The notes beneath the pieces are model-generated. The model did not search any database. It saw only the letters and a list, made by a program, of their open reading frames with translations, and was not told the origin of the DNA. Made by a program: the position numbers and the translations under genes. From Oscillospiraceae bacterium (GTDB lineage Bacteria; Bacillota_A; Clostridia; Oscillospirales; Oscillospiraceae): a stretch of 37,619 bases of DNA. The stretch spans positions 1 to 37,619 of the forward strand of contig JAFVPA010000054.1 of the NCBI GenBank assembly GCA_017505505.1. The letters run 5' to 3'. Of the stretch, positions 34,693-37,619 are shown in pieces; within the stretch, counting starts at the first letter, position 1, and each line of letters starts with the position of its first letter.

Positions 34693-35790
34693 TTGATTCG
34701 AAGAATGATTTGCTTGTGTTTGGCGCTGTGCCTAGTGGCTGCTATGCCAATGACAGCCTGGGCAGCGGGAGACACGAAGGTGGAAGCCTATGCAAAACAA
34801 CTGATCCAATATTATTACCATCATCAGGATGCTGCGGAGGATGTGATCTGGGACATCCTGCGGCAGATGGAAGAAGTGGACCGGCATCAGGCGGCGGTCT
34901 GGCGCAATATCATGGCGGACTGGGCCTGGGTCAATAACGGAATGCCCGTGGGCGAGGGCGTGCTGCCGGATGGATTGCCGGAGGATGAATCCCTGTGCAT
35001 CGTAGTGCTGGGCTATGGCCTGGCGGAGGACGGTTCCATGAAACCGGAGCTGGTGGACCGGCTGGTAGTGGCGCTGGCCTCGGCGCTGAAGTATCCAAGG
35101 GCTTCTATTGCGGTCAGCGGCGGACAGACCTCCGAGATGGAGGGTGTGACAGAAGCAGGACGAATGGCGGCCTGGCTGAAAAAGAAGGGCATCGAGGAAA
35201 AGCGTATCATCGTGGAGAACCAGTCTTTGAGTACTACGGCCAATGCGGTGAATGTTTATAAGATGCTGAACAAGTCCTATCCCCAGGTGCGCAGTGTGGC
35301 GATTGTCACCAGTGATTACCATATTGCCTGGGGCAGTGCCATGTTTACGGCGGTATCCAACTATAAATTCGGCTACGATGCGGGCAATCCCATCGATGTG
35401 GTGGCGGCCGCGGCCTGCGATACGGGCAGCACCTATAACAGTATGGCACAGCAGGCCTGGGGCGTCAGTATTATCGCGGGTCTGGAATTTGAGGAAAACA
35501 CCAAAGCCCCGGAACTTTATTATGTGGAACGGCCCACAGAGCCGGAAACGGTACCCACGGAAGCTATGGCAGAGGAAACCCAGGGGGAACCCCATATTTT
35601 CTGGCAGCCCAGAGAAGAATCGGGCAGTGAACCTGCGCAGGCGGGTGAGCCGGAGGAAGAGAAGCGGCCTGTATTTCCCATTCTGCTGGGAGGCGCGGCA
35701 CTGGCTGCCGTGTATATTCTGACGCCGAAACGTCCGGGAAAGAATAAACGCCGTCAAAAGCCAAAAATGAACTGGGACGGTGAGGAATAA
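34693..35790 (+). CDS. YdcF-like (DUF218) secreted or membrane-anchored protein
   Basis: A 365-residue protein with a signal peptide (MIRRMICLCLALCLVAAMPMTAWA, cleavage about residue 24), a DUF218 Rossmann-like domain (about 95-245: LCIVVLGYG, IAVSGGQTSEMEGVTEAGRMAAWL, NQSLSTTANAVNVYKML, VAIVTSDYHIAW) and a C-terminal membrane segment (about 317-335) with a basic tail. DUF218 proteins include SanA/YdcF and are linked to envelope synthesis, but the reaction is not established. TTG start at 34693 with GGAGGTG 6 bases upstream; an ATG four codons later is possible. It follows a possible leader peptide. Confidence 0.85.
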   Translation: MIRRMICLCLALCLVAAMPMTAWAAGDTKVEAYAKQLIQYYYHHQDAAEDVIWDILRQMEEVDRHQAAVWRNIMADWAWVNNGMPVGEGVLPDGLPEDESLCIVVLGYGLAEDGSMKPELVDRLVVALASALKYPRASIAVSGGQTSEMEGVTEAGRMAAWLKKKGIEEKRIIVENQSLSTTANAVNVYKMLNKSYPQVRSVAIVTSDYHIAWGSAMFTAVSNYKFGYDAGNPIDVVAAAACDTGSTYNSMAQQAWGVSIIAGLEFEENTKAPELYYVERPTEPETVPTEAMAEETQGEPHIFWQPREESGSEPAQAGEPEEEKRPVFPILLGGAALAAVYILTPKRPGKNKRRQKPKMNWDGEE

Positions 35791-35799
35791 TAGCATTAA

Positions 35800-35823
35800 A
35801 GGGGAGGCATTTGCGCCTCCCCT
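35800..35823. terminator. Bidirectional terminator between the YdcF-like gene and tmcAL
   Basis: Perfect 9-bp stem AGGGGAGGC / GCCTCCCCT with a 6-base loop between converging genes. It overlaps the first base of the tmcAL stop and is followed by moderately T-rich sequence on both sides. Confidence 0.75.
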
Positions 35824-36970
35824 AATGTTTGTGATAGTAGATCCTTCGGACTTCTTCCACACCCGGCGGCTCAATGCTGTCGGTACAGAATAGGCCGTAC
35901 AGGTCCCCGCAGCGTTTTTCCAGTTCCCAATAGGGATGCTCAAAGGCCTCGCCTGCATTCAGCAGGGAGGTCTTCTTTTTTGCGGTTCTTAACAGATCCC
36001 GGCCTTTCTCGCTGAAGGCCAGCACCCGGGTGTAGGGGACGTCCGCTTCCAGCATCTCTTTGGTGATGCCAAGGAAAGCACACATCACCATCCGGTCAAT
36101 GCGGCTGCGGGTGTAGCGCTTGGATTTAGTGGCGGCGATGATATCCTCCAAAATGGTTTCCCGGCGGCTGGCATGCATCAGCTTGCGCCACAGGCCCTCG
36201 CTGCCGTAGGGGAGGGCTTCAAATTCCGCATCCGTCATGGTGCGAAGCTTCATCAGAACTGCCCGTTCGCCGGCGGCTATGGAATGGAGGGGAGCGTTTT
36301 CAAAGATGGGGCGCACTGTTTTGGGGACACAGCTTTTCCAGTTGTGAGCGATGAGCATGAGGTTCCGGACCGCAGTGGCGGAAGGGTTTTCAACGTCCGC
36401 CGCCTCCGCGTGATAGCTGCCAGCCCGGTGGATGGGGAAGGGGATCATGGAAGCCTTCTGGGCCAGGATGGCCTTACAGTATTCCACGGCCAGAATGTCG
36501 TTGGGCTGGCTCAGAACATCACCGGTCAGTCCCATTCGCTGCAGGGCGGCCTGCCGGGCGGCAGGAAAGGACTTTCCGGTATCCAGTTCCACACGGAGCA
36601 GGGGAGGAAAAGTCTCGCTGAGCAGAGCCTGCGCCGCTTCCGTCAGGGCTTCCCGGTCTGCGGTTTCCGCACCGAAGCAGAGGCAGTCACACAGGGAAGA
36701 AAGAATCCTTACACCCCCGGCGGCGAAACCCTCGGCAGAGGACAGGGCAGTGGTGACGGGAAGTTCCAAAACCAGGTCGGCACCGCTGAGGATGGCGGCC
36801 TTGGCCCGGTGGGTTTTATCAATGATGGCCGGGGCGCCACGCTGGACAAAATTGCCGCTCATGGCACAGACGATGGACGTTTCCTCGCCAAATTCGGCCT
36901 TTATCCGGTCAATTTGTTTTTTGTGGCCCAGGTGGAGGGGATTGTATTCGCAAATGATACCAACGGTCAT
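35822..36970 (-). CDS. tmcAL: tRNA(Met) cytidine acetate ligase
   Basis: Enzyme that uses ATP and acetate to make N4-acetylcytidine at the wobble position of elongator tRNA-Met (YlbM family). The 382 residues begin with the nucleotidyltransferase motif IICEYNPLHLGHKKQI (HxGH at about 14-17) followed by MSGNFVQRGAPAIIDKTHRAKAAILSGADLVLELP, which is diagnostic. C-terminal helical region is normal. AAAGGAGG precedes the ATG. It is divergent from ackA; the pairing is interesting because both use acetate, but they are probably independent genes. Confidence 0.93.
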   Translation of the reverse strand: MTVGIICEYNPLHLGHKKQIDRIKAEFGEETSIVCAMSGNFVQRGAPAIIDKTHRAKAAILSGADLVLELPVTTALSSAEGFAAGGVRILSSLCDCLCFGAETADREALTEAAQALLSETFPPLLRVELDTGKSFPAARQAALQRMGLTGDVLSQPNDILAVEYCKAILAQKASMIPFPIHRAGSYHAEAADVENPSATAVRNLMLIAHNWKSCVPKTVRPIFENAPLHSIAAGERAVLMKLRTMTDAEFEALPYGSEGLWRKLMHASRRETILEDIIAATKSKRYTRSRIDRMVMCAFLGITKEMLEADVPYTRVLAFSEKGRDLLRTAKKKTSLLNAGEAFEHPYWELEKRCGDLYGLFCTDSIEPPGVEEVRRIYYHKH

Positions 36971-37012
36971 AAAAATTAAGCCTCCTTTTTATAAAAAATT
37001 TCCAAAGGGGGG

Positions 37013-37041
37013 TTGAGAAATCGGGAAATATGAACTATAAT
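37013..37041 (+). promoter_or_regulatory. Promoter of ackA
   Basis: TTGAGA, 17-bp spacer, perfect TATAAT, 78 bp ahead of the ackA start. Confidence 0.8.
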
Positions 37042-37050
37042 ATCTACAAG

Positions 37051-37074
37051 TATGATTATGGTTATCATATCATA
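37051..37074. promoter_or_regulatory. Operator-like inverted repeat below the ackA promoter
   Basis: TATGAT and ATCATA flank an inner ATGAT-7-ATCAT repeat (37052-37068), placed just downstream of the -10. It could be a regulator site for ackA, but AT-rich symmetry of this length also arises by chance. Confidence 0.4.
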
Positions 37075-37118
37075 AAGTCCCCAAATCACAAAACAATATT
37101 TTTAGGAGGCAGATTCCA

Positions 37119-37619
37119 ATGAACATTCTTGTTATCAACGCCGGCTCTTCTTCCCTGAAGTATCAGCTCATGAACCCCGAGACCGGTGACGTTTCCGCCA
37201 AGGGCCTGTGCGAGCGTATCGGCATCGACGGTCGTCTGACCCACAATGCAAACGGTGTCAAGACCGTTAAGGAAATCGCTATGCCCACCCACGGCGAAGC
37301 CATCGCTTCCGTTATGGACGCTCTGGTTGATGCTGAGGTTGGTGTTATCAAGTCCGTTGCTGAGATCGACGCTGTCGGTCACCGCGTTGTCCACGGCGGC
37401 AACAAGTTCGCTGACTCCTGCCTGATCAACGAAGATGTCATCAAGGGCATCGAAGAGTGCATCCCCCTGGGCCCCCTGCATAACCCCGCTAACCTGCTGG
37501 GCATCACCGCCTGCCAGAAGCTTATGCCCACCACTCCCCAGGTCGCCGTCTTCGATACCGCTTTCCATATGACCATGCCCGCCAAGGCTTACCGTTACGC
37601 TATCCCCACCGAGTACTAC
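37119..37619 (+). CDS. ackA: Acetate kinase, N-terminal part (cut by window edge)
   Basis: Makes ATP from acetyl phosphate and ADP, the last step of acetate fermentation. 167 residues are visible, starting [18 protein letters not shown], the ASKHA-fold phosphate loop. Further signatures are [14 protein letters not shown] (about 86-99) and the adjacent [14 protein letters not shown] and [15 protein letters not shown] blocks, all intact. AGGAGG at 37104-37109 lies 9 bases before the ATG. The 3' part lies beyond the window. No pta gene is visible upstream. Confidence 0.97.
   Translation, partial: MNILVINAGSSSLKYQLMNPETGDVSAKGLCERIGIDGRLTHNANGVKTVKEIAMPTHGEAIASVMDALVDAEVGVIKSVAEIDAVGHRVVHGGNKFADSCLINEDVIKGIEECIPLGPLHNPANLLGITACQKLMPTTPQVAVFDTAFHMTMPAKAYRYAIPTEYY

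Overview
The window looks like a chromosomal segment from a strictly anaerobic Firmicute, most likely a gut clostridium of the Oscillospiraceae/Ruminococcaceae type. The basis is the class III ribonucleotide reductase, acetate kinase, a complete F-type ATP synthase operon with a sodium-type rotor subunit, strong AGGAGG ribosome binding sites, sigma-A promoters, and the style of the proteins. I can name no species.

Layout. 1-3370: 5' end of asnS (minus), then a divergent pair, an LtaS-like membrane phosphoglycerol transferase and a leucine-carboxyl-methyltransferase-family enzyme. 3408-10986: the complete ATP synthase operon atpZ-I-B-E-F-H-A-G-D-C on the minus strand, with a REP-like palindrome between atpG and atpD and a cluster of hairpins between atpH and atpA. 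11254-15453: small membrane protein, recD2, comFC and mreB on the plus strand. 15494-16003: a divergent ribbon-helix-helix/XRE regulator pair around a repeated operator-like sequence. 16042-17746: five overlapping or closely spaced small membrane proteins, three of them DUF2500-like paralogues and the last with a frameshift. 17861-19093: an SPFH membrane protein (frameshifted) with a ribbon-helix-helix partner.

19404-31820 is the most interesting part. One conserved protein of about 274 residues is split into a C-terminal half (19404-19775, minus) and an N-terminal half (31344-31820, minus). Between them lie 11.6 kb bounded by an exact 7-bp direct repeat (CCTCCAC) and, just inside it, 14-bp perfect inverted repeats. 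Removing the segment and one copy of the direct repeat restores the reading frame exactly. The segment carries an esterase, an alpha-galactoside ABC importer with a GH36 alpha-galactosidase, a large serine recombinase with a 46-residue companion, an EutH-like permease, a HipA-like kinase and a small zinc-ribbon protein. I read it as a serine-recombinase island inserted in, and possibly excisable from, a chromosomal gene.

32169-37619: nrdD behind a tandem pair of NrdR boxes, a promoter/short-ORF/terminator unit ahead of a YdcF-like secreted protein, tmcAL (minus), and the 5' part of ackA.

Working together: the importer and GH36 enzyme would take up and hydrolyse raffinose-type sugars, acetate kinase makes ATP in the fermentation, and the ATP synthase interconverts ATP and (by inference) a sodium gradient. 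Two frameshifts (about 16138 and 18845) could be true lesions or assembly errors. No searches were run: family names come from motif recognition, and promoters, operators and terminators from reading the sequence.
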